A stretch of 64,000 nucleotides of DNA from Ctena decussata (lineage: Eukaryota; Mollusca; Bivalvia; Lucinida; Lucinidae). Numbering within the stretch: position 1 is the stretch's first letter; the number at the start of each line of letters is the position of its first letter. Positions 1-13,300 of this stretch are shown piece by piece. Position numbers and translations under genes: made by a program. The notes under the pieces were generated by a model. The model was given only the letters and a program-made list of their open reading frames with translations, did no database searches and was not told the DNA's origin. The DNA lies in assembly GCA_963989385.1 (NCBI GenBank), contig OZ022499.1, positions 77,234,903 through 77,298,902 on the forward strand. The letters are read 5' to 3'.

Positions 1-204
1 AGACTCATCCAAATGATAGAGATGGACAAGTCCACTAGTCAACAAAGGGTTAAGAAGTGTTGGGTAGATCTCCATCTTTATCTGGCATTTTTACAATGGG
101 AAACAACTTTTGTGACTTCCTGTTTGCTTCACTGGTAGCAAAACCCTTCCTAAAAGCTGTCTACTCTTAAAGAAAACTAGAAAATTGTGTCTGTAAGACA
201 CTAA

Positions 205-892
205 TGATGCCCCCGTGCAGCGCCTGTCACGTGATATGTATATCCATAAAACACCTACAAAGAATACATTGAAAACATAACCTATCATGTACAAAATTGC
301 CCAAAATGACTAAGTTAAAAAGGCTGTGATTCTGTCAAAATTAATTCTAGACCTATCAATATGCCTCATGCATATCTTCAAATATGTCCACAATATGTAG
401 ACAAGGTTAGAAAAAGATCCATTGAAAACTGTGGAGCAAGTTGATAACACAAAATCCATACCCTACAATGCAAAATTTCCCTAGAATGACTAAGTTCAAA
501 AGGCCATAATTCTGTCAAAATTAATTCTAGGTCCAACAAAAACCAACATGCACAGCTTCAATACATTCGCAGCATGTATGAAAAGTTTGAAAAAGATCCA
601 TTGAAAACTGTGAGAGGAGTTGATTACACAAACTCTATATCCTACAATGCCAAAATTTGCCTAAAATGACTAAGTTCAAAAGGCCGATATTCTGTCAAAA
701 TAAATTTTAGGTCCAACAAAAATCCACATGCACATCTTCAAAGTTTGAAAAAGATCCATTGAAAACTGTGGGAGGAGTTGATTACACAATCTCTATACCA
801 TAAAGTGTGATGAACAAACAGACCGACGGACGGACAGACAGACAGACAGGGGCAAATCTTAATGCCCCCTGACTATCGTCACGGGGGCACAA
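205..892 (+). mobile_element. Tandem-core element P1 (180-bp unit)
   Basis: AATGACTAAGTT occurs at about 306, 486 and 666, an exact 180-bp period over three units. Before the right end is a GACGGACGGACAGACAGACA tract. The right end is a strong hairpin, TGCCCCCTGAC-TATC-GTCACGGGGGCA, followed by CAAAAA. The left end also carries GCCCCCGTG. The order (tandem core, microsatellite, hairpin, A-run) matches the H elements although the sequence differs. Confidence 0.6.
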
Positions 893-2020
893 AAATTTTC
901 CAGGGGGACAATATTCCCCTCTTTATAAGTTGACCCCCATTGACACTTTATAAGTTGATCCCCATTGAGAGCAGATTCAAAAATGAAATAGGTGGAGTTG
1001 CTTTTCCGAAAGTGTACCCATTCATCTTAAATCAGGGCTCCAGATGAAGATGATTTCTTTTAAATATCCATACAAATATTAATCCTTGTAAATGCCCCTG
1101 CTCTAATTAACACCCCCTGCCTCTTTTCCAAAAATAATGTCATATTAACTTGGTTGCTCCTCAAATGAAGTAGCTCACTGACATTGGGTCAACTCTCAAA
1201 GGAAAGCATTTGCTCCTTCAGGAGCAAACTTTTCCTTTAGGAGATGACCTCACCTAAAAAAGGAGGCAAAAATAGCAGAGTTTCTTCCTATGCAAGTATA
1301 CCTATGCACCTTAATACTCTTTATTAGCGGAATTAGGCAGTGGCTGATTTACTACAGTTTTAGGCTCTAAATAACGCTCCCCTTTTGCAAAATGTAACGC
1401 CCCTGGGGCGTTTAAAAGGATTAATAAGGTATGTTGTAGCCCTGAATTTAAACCATCTCAGCAGCAAAATTTGACCATACTGAGATGTACAAATATTATC
1501 TGACTTAATAAAATATCATCACAGGATTATTTTAAAATGCTCCATGCCAAGAAAGATACTTTAAATTATTATATAATCTATAAATAAAACTCATTTTATT
1601 GGTTCAGAGGCTGATCACGTGTGGAAGACATTACTTCATGTTGCATGATTGGTGGCGTAACGTCTCAATGTGGCATGGTTGATGATGTCAGAATGGCCCA
1701 TGGTTTTCTACGTAACATCAATAGAAATTTGACATCACATTTACTACAATTGTAACCCTTCAACTGAACTTATCTTTGAATATAATACAACAATTGCTGA
1801 CTTTTGTTTCGGTGAACATAAGTGTTATTGAACAGTAAACAATTCATACTGACCTCCGCTTCTTGTCGGTCAATAGGAAGTTCACTATTCACTAAAATTC
1901 ATGTCCACTTCAACAAAAGTCAATAATTGTATAGTATATAAAAGCATCTTTACCGTATTTATTCGGCTGTAAAACGAAATGTTTACCTTCCAAAGTCATA
2001 CCAAACATGTAAATCAGTCT
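892..2020. other. PACS intron 14, no gene seen
   Basis: Contains worn pieces of the MITE-J family (GGAAAGCATTTGCTCCTTCA and GGAGCAAACTTTTCC near 1200-1235; CCGAAAGTGTACCCATTCAT near 1005) and CCCCTGCTCTAATTAACACC text that also occurs at about 4850. No exon-like frame with splice sites was found. Confidence 0.5.
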
Positions 2021-3947
2021 TTTTAGCTCACCTGAGCCAGAGGCTCCGGGGGAGCTTATAGGATGGTAAGGCTCCGGCGTCCGTCGTCCGTCCGTCCACA
2101 ATTTCAAACGACTTCTCCTCTGAAACCGCTGGGCCGATTGTAACCAAATTTCATACAGAGCCTCCTGGGACCTTAGGAACGAAAAGTTGTTCAAACGGTC
2201 CTGGTCACATGACCAACATGGCTGCCATGCCCATATATGGTAAAAACCTGAAAAAATCTTCTTATCCAGAACCAATAGGTCGATGGTCTTGAAACTTGGT
2301 ATGTAGCATCGGGTACATGAGTACTACCAAGATTGTTCAAATTATGACCTTGGGTTGACCTTGACCTTTTTTACGGTAAGGTCAGATTTGCTTACTCATG
2401 CTTATATATGGCAAAATGCTGCAACATAAGATATCTTGGAAACTGTTGAAGATTTTGGCCTAAAAATTGGTACATACAGTCATCTAAATGACTACATGAA
2501 GATTTATGAGTACAAGAGGTCAAGGTCATTCTTTGACCTTTGACCCAGAACTCATATATTTTGACAATATCAAACAATCTCCTCAAAAACCACTAGGCCA
2601 ATTGTAACCAAATTTCATATAGATCCTCCAGGGGTTGAGGGAATGAAAATTTGTGCATACGGTCCAGGTCACATGACCATCATGGCCACCACGCCCATAT
2701 ATGGTAAAAGCCTGAAAAAATCTTCTTCTCCAGAACCAGTAGACCGATGGCCTTGAAACTCGGTATGTAGCATTGGGTACTCAAATACTATCAAGATTGT
2801 TCAAATTATGACCCTGGGTTGACCTTGACCTTTTTTACGGCAAGGTCAAATATGGGAAAATGCTAGAACATGAGATTTCATGGTAAGTTTTGAAGATTTT
2901 GGCCTAAAAATTGGTACATAGAATCATCTTAATGAGTACATGAAGATTTTTGAGTACAAGAGGTCAAGGTCATTCTTTGACCTTTGACCCAGAAATCTCA
3001 AATTTTGACAATTTCAAACAATCTGCTCTAAAACCACTGGGCCAATTGAAACCAAATTTCATATAGAGCCTCGAGGGGCTGATGGAATGAAAATATTTTC
3101 TAACTGTCCTGGACACATGACCAACATGGCCGCCACGCCCATATATGGTAAATACCTTTAAAAATCTTCTTCTCCAGAACCAATTGACCGGTAGCATTGG
3201 GTACTTGAGTACTATCAAGATTGTTCAAATTATGACCTTGTGTTGACCTTGACCTTTTGCAGCAAGGTCAAATATGGGAAAATGGTAGAACATAAGATTT
3301 CATGGAAAGTTTTAAGATTTTGACCTAAAAAATTGGTATATACAGTTGTCTTAATGAGTTCATGAAGAATTATGAGTACAAGAGGTCAAGGTCATTTTTT
3401 TACCTTTGATCCAGATTGCTCATATTTTGACACTTTCAACCATTTCCTCAAAAGCCAAAGGGCCAATTGTGAACACATTTCATATAGAGCCTCCAGGGGT
3501 TGATTGAATGAAAATTTGTTCAAACGGTCCAGGTCACATGACCAACTTGGCCGCCATTATTACTTACGGGATAAATCTTTAATATTTTTCTTCCCCAGAA
3601 CCAATACACCTGTGGCCCTGAAACTTGGTAAATAGCATGGAGTACTAGAGTACCACCAATACTGTTCAAATGGTGACCTTGGGTTTACCTTGACCTTTTT
3701 TGCGGCATGGTCAAATATGGGAAAATGCTAGAACATAAGATTTCATGGAAAGTTTTGGAGATTTTGGCCTAAAAATGGTATATATGGTTGTCTAATGAGT
3801 ACATGAAGATTTATGAGTACAAGTGGTCATGGTCATTCTTTGACTTTTGACCCAAAACTCATATTTTGACAATTTCAGACATGATAAGTATAAGCCACCT
3901 TGCCAATTGTTCAGGTGAGCGTTTCAGGGCCTCATGGCCCTCTTGTT
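2021..3947 (-). mobile_element. Pearl/HINE-like element H1
   Basis: Read on the minus strand it starts with AACAAGAGGGCCATGAGGCC (hairpin AGGGCC/GGCCCT), then GCTCACCTGA, a tandem core, a GGACGGACGGACG microsatellite, GAGCCTCTGGCTC and TCAGGTGAGCTAAAAA. The core has four repeats, marked by CCAGAACC at about 2266, 2730, 3174 and 3595. This layout fits non-autonomous pearl/HINE elements described in bivalves. It has no coding capacity. Confidence 0.7.
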
Positions 3948-4209
3948 TTAATTCAGCTACAAGATGGGCTTTTCTCTTGCAAAACAATCCCAAAAATCTA
4001 GATCATCTTATGAGACGGACCTAGATATTTGGGTTGTTTTGGACAGGAAATTCCCTGTCTTATATCCAAAGAAATACGGTAACTTGCAGTGTCGGTCCTT
4101 TTGCAAATGTGTGCAAGTAAACTATAATATGTACACAACATTAAATTTGCAAGATTCCATGAAATCATATTTTCCTTTAAAGTGAACTAACATCTAATCA
4201 AAGACTTAC

Positions 4210-4364
4210 CAAAGGGTATAACAAGAAACCTGACATAATTCTGCCAGTCTGGAGATTTAGCCGAGAACTGTTCTATGTATGGACGTAATACTGTATTTAT
4301 GTAGCCGTCACCTCCCGCTACACCTAGCTTTATGGCATTGGGACTTTTAGAATTGGAGTTACAA
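4210..4364 (-). CDS. PACS: PACS exon 14 (last exon in window)
   Basis: Residues 505-556 and the first base of residue 557. [20 protein letters not shown], then [20 protein letters not shown] and IPFG, matches vertebrate YCNCNS, PVK-A--GG--YL, KTPDWLGYMRFL and IPLG. Acceptor tttcag/TTGTAAC, donor TTTG/GTAAGT. No later exon (expected to start SHPVA-YLGSVD) was found in 1-4209, so it must lie outside. Confidence 0.94.
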
Positions 4365-7300
4365 CTGAAATAGCATAAACAATAAACAAAATAATGAAAG
4401 GTTCATGTTTACCTTATTTTGCAAATATGTTTTGGACATCTTAAGAAGTATAGGTATAAAACAATGCTCTTGATCTTTTTACAAAGGGGGATAACTTTTG
4501 TGACTTCCTGTTTGCTTTCCCTGGGTGACAAAACCCTTCTCAATAGGTGTCTACTATTAAAGGGAAGAATTTGCTCCTAATGGAGCAAATTCTCTCTTTT
4601 AAGAGTTGACCCCTATTGTGAAGGGAGCAAAATGGAAATGACAGAGTTGCTTCCCATGAAAGTGTTCTCACTCACTTTATAATACTACAATTCGAAAAAC
4701 TTGATTTTACTAACTACTGATGTGTAAAAATAGGACTTGGCAGAAAGGTAAACAGTGCAGACCCTGGCCAGATGTCTGCTCAATAATTCTGATCAAAATA
4801 TCACACATGCTGCCAAAGAACTAAATTGCTGTATTACTCCCAATAAATGCCCCTGCTCTAATAAACGCCCCTGCCTCTTTTCCGAAAATAATTCCACTGA
4901 ACTTGCATGAATTCCTGTTTGCTCCTCCAGATGATATAACTCCTTGAAATGGGGTTTGTTCTTATACGAAGAATTTGCCCAAAAAGGATTCTGGAAAAAT
5001 TCAAGATTGTAGAGCTGCTTCCTCTGAAAGTATACCAACTCAAATTCACCTTTATACTGTTCATTAGAGGTATTTTGGCAGTGACTGATTTAACTGCACT
5101 TTAGGCTGTCTCGTAACACCCCCTTTCCTAAAAGGCAATGCCCCAAGAGCATTAAATAGGATTAATACAGTACTATGAAGCTGTTTTTTGTGCCCTATGA
5201 TGTCAGTTTTGCCGTATATTGTTGTTGTGTTATTGTTTAACATCCACAGTAAACAGCTATGGTCATGTCAGGATGGTCAGTTAACCTAACCACACTATTC
5301 CTGGGCAGGCATAGACCTTCTAAGCGGTTAACCGGTACTAAGTGCACCAACTTTCACCAGTAACAGACAACTGCCCCTCTTGAATCAGCGGATGGGGAAA
5401 TGAAAGTAAGTTGCCGGACCAGGTATCGAACCCACGACCTCTGGCTTACAAGTCAGGTGCCCAACTGACTTTACCGTATAAATGAACCAAGCGCCCCTTT
5501 TATTGTCAATGTCCCCAAATACATGTGATATTTTCAAGGGCATAAATTTATATTGTAAGTCCTAGCTGATTGGAAATGACATAGAAATGGTAACATAAAA
5601 CTCAGGTATTCAAAATTAGAATTGTGTTTAACAGATAGATTTGTACATTTTTCAATAATTTACTTCATTCACAATTGTTATTGTTAAGATGGCTGTCTAT
5701 GGTGAAATAAAGACTTTCATTAAATTCTTTCTTAAGATAAACAGATACACCTCCGTGTTTTAGCAATTTTTAAAAAGAGGAACACTTTTTGTGACTCCCT
5801 GTTTGCTTCCCTGAAGGATGAAGCCCTTTCAAAATGGGGTCTACTTTTTAAAGGAAAGAGTCTGTCCCTACAGGAGCAAATTCTTTCCTGTAAAGAGTTG
5901 GCACTAACTGAAAAGAGAGGCAAATATGAAAATAGCAGATTTGCTTCCCCTGAAATTGTACCCATTCACCTTTGAATTGAATCCATGCTTTCATGCAATT
6001 ATTACATCAAGTTGAATTTACCCTAAATGAGCCGAGACATGAGAAAACCAACAAAGTGGCATGTGCATCCAGCCCAGTCTGATCACAGTCTTCGCTTTGC
6101 ACTGAAAGTGCAGCCACAGGTCTAAGGTAGCTTCATGCGGACAGTGAAGAATCTGATCAGACAGGGCAGATGCCCAGGCTGATCTGAGTCTTCGCTGGGG
6201 GCTCATGCCACTTTGTTATACGCTCGTTTGAAAAACGGGACGTATATTGTTATGGCGCTGGCGTCCGTCCGTCCGTCTGTCCGTCCAGCGTAAACTTTTC
6301 GTTTCCGGATAACTCCTCCTACAGTTTACATCCGATCGAGCTGAAACTTGGTATATAGTAAGACTATGAGGTGGACCAGCGCATATCGTTTCGAGATTAC
6401 GCTCCAATGATTTTTGGCGGAGTTACAGCTCTTTACTTAGAATTTTTGGGGTGTTCGTTTCCGGATAACTCCTCCTATACTTTTCATCCAATTAAGCTGA
6501 AACTTTGTAAACAGTAAGACTACGTTATGGAGTAGCGCATATTATATGGAAATTTTGCTCCGATGATTTTTAGCAGAGTTACAGCCCTTTGAAAAAACTC
6601 GTCTATGGCAGTTTGTATGGCAATTCTTTAGCATTCCATAACTTAGTTACTCTTTGGAATATCATGTTGAAACTTTATAACAATGTATATGAGGTTAAGA
6701 CAACGTGTCTCATACAAGAATGGTTACTCCCCTTGACTTAGATTTTGAGTTACCGCCCTTGGATCATTTTGTCAGACTATATTTGTACACCTCATATCTA
6801 ACTAACCCTTTGGACTATTGTGATGAAATGTGATAGTGATGTATATTAGGTTGACACAATATGTCACATATAAGAATGATTGCCTCCCCTTACTTATTTT
6901 TGGAGTAACCTCCCTTTGAATATTTTCTAAGGCTATTCTTATGCAAGCAATAAGTAGGCAACCGTATGGAATATCTTGATGACAATTTATAGCAATGTGT
7001 ATTAGGTTGAGGTTGTGTGTCTTACATAAGAATAATTGCTCCCCCTTCCTTATTTATGGAGTTACATCCCTTTAATTTCTACGGCTATTCTTGGGCAAGT
7101 CATTACTAGGTAACCGTATGGAATATCTTGATGAAACTTTATAGCAATGTGTATTAGGTTGAGACAGTATGTCTAATAAAAGAATAATTGCTTCCCCTTC
7201 CTAATTTTTTGTTTAGTTACATCCCTTTGATTACTTTTTTAAGGCTTTTCTTTTGAGAACCTTAATGTTTGGAATGTCTTGATAAACTTGATAGCAATGT

Positions 7301-10300
7301 AGACAAGGATGAAACGGTGCAAAAAAACCATTCAGAAATGGGCGTATATTGCCCCGCTTGCGGAGCTCTTGTTGGTTTTTGTCATGTAGCGGCTCATATT
7401 CAGAAAGTAGTGTCAGACAAAGTGGTGCAGATCCAAATCTGGGCCTCGTTGTTCAAAACTAACAACACCATTAAATTAATGAGATGATATATTAACAAGT
7501 AAATTGTCCCAAAAAAAACTACCAGTTTTTGCCAAAAAAATGTGAGAAGCTTTTGCAATGCAACTTAACAAATCATCTACTAACGACTTAAAGCTAATGG
7601 TGCTTTGAACAATCTTGCCCAGATTGCTTGAAAAGGAAAGGTCTGGGCTATTTGTCATCAATTTTATATGCTATCTACTGATAGAGCATTTCAATCAGAA
7701 AATCTGGTTATATACTTTGAAAGCAGATAGAGTATGTCTTCGGATTTACAACAAAAGAATCATTCTGATTTTTTTTTTGCTAACACTAAAGTACAAAATC
7801 AAATTAGCTGTGACACAACAAAAACGAGAAAGTGGTATGTGCATCCGCCCAAGCTGATCGGAATCTTCTCTGTCAGCATGGAACTAGCTTAGACCCTTAG
7901 CTACTCTTTTAGGGCACAGTGAAGAGCTTGATCAGACTGGTTAAATGCCCAGACTGATCTGAATCTTTGTTGGGCGCAAATGCCACTTCATTGATTTTGA
8001 CAAGTAGTGGTTCAAATTAGCTCTGCACCACAAGACTGATGATGAGTAATCAGTCTTTGCTTTTCATTGTACTGATTCCTGAAGATCTATTAATTGTTTG
8101 TTTGTTTGTTTTTTGCATACAGGGGTGACAGCAGACAGTCTATTAAAGAGCTTTAATTGAAAGAAGTAGCTTGCCTCAATGTTGTCATACATGCTTTAGG
8201 CAAAACATTCAAGTACAGATACTGACATATACATTGACAATAGGTGCATTCAGAATTCTGCTATCGGCTACAGCAGTATGTACCAGTAAGTTGCCAACAG
8301 TGCCTTTGGCAGCCAAATTAACCGATGGCAGGGCTGTAATTATGGATGGATTTGATGGCCATCTGCACCAACTGGTAGCCATTGGCCACAGATAACCATG
8401 TATGCTATTTAATTGAAAGTATTCAGTTGCATTTAAGAACGCTTGCTTTTCTAAACAACAAATAAACTAATTTTAAGTGACATGTTAGTACTAGCATCTT
8501 TATTTCATCGATTTACACTTGCTTGCTGTTGTTTGAAGCCATTCTAAAATAACTTAATCCCTAGCCAAACAAGGCTGCCAAAGGTCTAGAACTGCAGTAA
8601 TATTGGCAGTTGACAACCCATCAACAGGACTTCAAGGGTTGCTTAAGGCAACTGAAGTCAGCCAAATACTACCGATACCGTCATTTTGAACGCATCCAAT
8701 GTCATAAATTGATGCTGATGTCACAGTGACAACAGCCGCTTGCCCTGTACTTTTGTACGGGCAAGCCAGTAAGAGAGCTGCAACAACATAAAATGAGCCG
8801 CGACACGACAAAACCAACAATGTGGTTGTGCACCCAGCGCAGACTCAGATCAGCCTGGGCATCCGCTCTGTCTAATCAGAACCTTTGCTTTGCGCTTAAA
8901 GTGTAGCTCAGGGTCTGAGGTATCTCCATGCGGACAGTGAAGACTCTGATCAGACTGGGCGGATGCCCAGGCTGATCTGAGTCTGCGCTGGACGCACGAC
9001 CACATTGTTGGTTTTGTCGTGTCGCGGCTCAAATGTAAGCACTTTCAAGTTATTTTACAAAACTAATGTAATAAATCAAGATGATCTAAAACTACTGTAT
9101 CATGCTCAAACATTACTGACATATCTGACCCATTAAATACCATGGCTTTGTCATGCCCCTAACTCAGCATTCAAGAAATAGCAAGCAATGAAGTAGGATA
9201 TCCATTACTAACAATGAGCTGCGTTCCAAAATAGCCGATATTTTAAAGGGAAATATTTCCTTTTTTTCTTCTTTTTAATGGAATGTCATGACTGTCATTA
9301 GAAGCGTCAAACCAATGCCCTTATAATGATGTCCAGGACATCATTATAGGGGCCTTGGTTTGGTGCTTCTAATGGCAGTCCTTTGTGGAAAAACGTAAAG
9401 TTCTACACCAAATTTTAGCTTATTTTGGCCTTTAGATGATTATACCAGAATTTACCTAACACCTGAAGCCAACATCCCTGGCAGGCTAGAGAAAAAGCAG
9501 GATCTGTTACAGATTAGCTGAAAGAGTGCTGACCACTGACAATGTATGCAAATTAAAGAGCCAAGGCTACTGGCACAGTTTGCGACTGTAGGAGCCCTAA
9601 CTACTGACACAAAGTCTAACCCAACACCACTTCTCAAAGAATGATTTTTCTCCAGTTATTTTCTGCTCATAAATTCTTACCTGTGTTTTAATGGATATGT
9701 TTTCCTGATAAATATGCAGAAGTAAGCATAGATTTATTATTATCATAGATTTATTGCTCTTTTTTTTCTTCTACACCAAGAAGTTATGTCAGAGCTCCAG
9801 ATATGAGCTGATTTTTATGACAATGGACAGATACATTTCTTTATTTCCAAATATTTTGTGGCTGTTCTCATGAGATGCCATTGCACAAACAGCTACAGAA
9901 AATAATTACAATCAAAATCATCAAAACCTTATCAAAAGCTCTTATACTGGAAAACAAATGAATTATGAGTTATATATATATTGCATGTCCTGGAACAGAG
10001 TTTTCAATTACTGTTTAGTATACATGCATACTAATAACTTTTGCTTGCAAATCATGCTCTTTTTTAAATACACCTCTTTCCACTTTCTGTTTATTAAACT
10101 ATGTGTGTGGTTAGTTATAAAGATGCATAATTTCAGAATCCATCCAAAATGCCATAGGAAACCTTTATATCATTTATTTGTCTAAAAGACAGAGGTGCCC
10201 CATCCAAAATTTACCCAAATATCTAAATCAGTCTTGTGTAATTTAGTTATATGATAGGTTTTTTTCTTTCCAAAAATTACCAAAGTCTAGATCCGGGTGA

Positions 10301-13300
10301 AGATGGAAGACGGATCTATATTTCTGGGACTGTTTTGGAAGAGAAAAAAACAAACTATCTTTTATCCAAATAAATATGGTACTAAGACCCCTCTTTTTTT
10401 CGGCCAAAAGTCATTAATAAGGACTATTCCAACAACAAATTTAATTTTACCATGTTGAAGAATGCCAACTTTTTTCAACTTCGGACAGTGGGACCAGCAC
10501 CCTGGCAAATATCACCGGGCATTCTCCAAATTTGCCAGATTTGTCTGACAGACTGCCAGTTTTCATGAACACTGTGTTACCTTTAACCTATTTATGTCTC
10601 TGAACTACCTATTTATTCAGTTACAATACAGGATATTTCCCTTTGAAAACAATCTCAAAGATCTTGATCCATTGTGTATGATGGATGTAGATCTTTGAGA
10701 CTGTATTGAAAAAGAAAAACCCTTTTTATAGCTGAAATACACAAGACAGATTTATCTTTGTCTACAATGTTTTCACAGAAATTCCTGTCCCAATAATTTT
10801 AAATTTTTATGGTACCTACAACTGGTTAAGGCAAACGTTCATAGCTCCAGATAAGTCATAAAAATTTTAGGTGAAAATAATTGTTTCTTTTTCTCTTTTT
10901 TTCTTTCACAAAAGCATTATAAATGGGCTTTATGTCAATTATTGTACAGAAACATGAAGGATATTAAACTGAAAAACTGTTTGAAGTTAGTGGCTTATCT
11001 GGATATATTTCTGTTAGTGGTAAAGATCTGACAAATATTTTTGGCAGGGCTCCAGATAGGAGAGAATATTTGATGAAATTTAATTCAAGTAATTCTCCGA
11101 GAACTATGCCCGGAGGTTATAAAACTTGAGTACATTCTCCAACTGAAAATAAAGCACACTGATTGGCTGCTTCCAAGCACATGCTCGGAAGCAGCCAATC
11201 AGTGTGCTTTATTTTGAGTTTGAGATTAGACTCCACTTTAATAACCTCGGACCCATATGTCATGGTCCCTTGTTAGAACCACCTCCAAGGACCTTGTAAT
11301 TGAGGACTAAAACATATGCTTTGTTGTGAAAAAGCAAAATTATCAGCACTGACCCACCCCACCCCTCCCCTCTCCATCTCGAATCAACTTATCATAATCC
11401 CCTTGTCTGGACCTCCAAATAATTTGAAAGTGCATAAAAATATAAACTGAAAATTTGACAGTGCATAAAATTTTAATTCAAAAGTGCCAAAAAAATGTTA
11501 TTTGACAATGCGTAAAAATCATTGAAGCATAAAAATATTATTTGAAAATTTGCAAGAGCATAAAATTAGTGATGCATAAAAATGTTTAACGAAAGTGCAT
11601 AAAATTATTGATGCAATCTAAACAAACTGTTTGGTCTTAGCTCTAATACCTTCGTAAAACTGAGGCAAACCCACTTAGGTGTTTAATAGTACTCTAAAAT
11701 CAAGAGAATTAATGACATCAGTCAGGATATTTTGTTGAAGAATCACAGAAATCTATTGGTTTATTTTCTTTTCTGGACATACAGTCAACCCTCGATATCT
11801 CAAAGTCAAAGTTCATTCCAAACTACTGATATCTCAAAGCAAATTTTCTGGTACCAGAAAATTTACTTTGAGATATCGGTAGTTTGAGATAAAAGGGGAT
11901 GAAAAGAAAATGAAGCTAATAAATTAGTCCCACCCCCATATTCTTTGATATAAGTGGGCACTTTGAGATATCAGTGTTCGAGATATCGAGAGTTGACTGT
12001 ACCTTACCCCTTTAAGCTTTAAAAATGAAACTACATACATGTACTTGAATTTGCAAACAGAGCAGATCCAGATGAGGCAGCTCAAAATAAGCCACCTCAT
12101 CTGGGTTTACACTGTTTGCCCTGTAGTCTTTGAAATCTCAATAGATTATGACACAGCTTGGACAAACATTTTTTGAAATGTTGAGGACGTAAATTTTGTT
12201 TTACTCTTTAAGGGTTAAAGCAGAAGAAACTAACTTCTAAACATGCTAGCAGTGATAATCATTTTCCTGACCTTTTTTCTATTTTTGTCTCCAAGACCCC
12301 AACAGTTTTTTACATTGCCCAAATTTAACTTACTGTGTAACATGCAAAACTGGTGCAAATGCTAACATTTGTAGCTACAATATGGGTTTCGTTTGTGTAC
12401 GTAACATGTCATCCAATTTTTTAAGTACTGCTAAGCAAATAAAATGCAGTCCCAAGACTCAGAGCGCCAGATGAGAAGGGATAACAGGGATAATTTAGGG
12501 ACAATTCCACATGTTTCTGCATAAAAGCATGTTCTGACCCCCCATTTGAACTGCCTTGCTGAGACAGCTCTTAAGCACAGGGTATAATCGATTCCGCTAA
12601 TTTTAGCTTCCTGGAGAGACTGTACATCATAGTTGGCTTCCATCGAGACTGTCTGCGAACTCTTGCTTCCTGCAGGGACTACTGTCCTCGAAAAATGGCT
12701 TCCTGCCGAGACTGTTGGCGTGACTCTGCTTCCTGCCGAGAGTCTTGGCAGGAAGCAGAATCACGCGGACAGTGCAGGAAGCCATTTATCATGTACAGAA
12801 GTCTCGCCAGGAAGCAAGATTTCACGGACAGTCTTGGCTGAAGCCAAAAATGATGTACAGTCTCTGCAGGAAGCGAAAATTAGCGGAATCGATTATACCC
12901 TGTGTTATGAGGGAGTCACAACTTATGTTTTGATTGAACAAAGAAAAATTACCCCCAAATATCCCACCCTATCTTGCTCTGAGTCTCTTTGAAATGCTAA
13001 ATTTGGGGTCCCTAGGAATCAGCTGTGTTTTAACTGAATCATATTATAGAACAATTTTCCAAAGGAAACATGGGAAAATGACAATTTCAATGGTCATTTT
13101 CCTATAATCCATTTGTGAAATGGTCTTTTTCCTATAATTCTTTTGTAAAAACCTTGATTTTTGGAGCGAAGGCATGATTCTGTTAAATCAAAATGGGGGT
13201 CATAATAAGCAAAGTTATTCAGGTGGAGATGCCCTTTGATTTTTCAAATACCCCTTTCATCTGGTCCAATGTCAACAGAATAATGTAGGAACTTACAATT

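Noticed and set aside
1..4209. Search for the next PACS exon (expected SHPVA-YLGSVD-like text) on the minus strand
   Set aside because: No match with splice sites was seen; the stretch is repeat-filled. It is taken to lie beyond base 1.
12633..12992. 119-codon open frame
   Set aside because: It runs through the two arms of a hairpin transposon and into MITE-E; the repeated peptide text mirrors the inverted arms.
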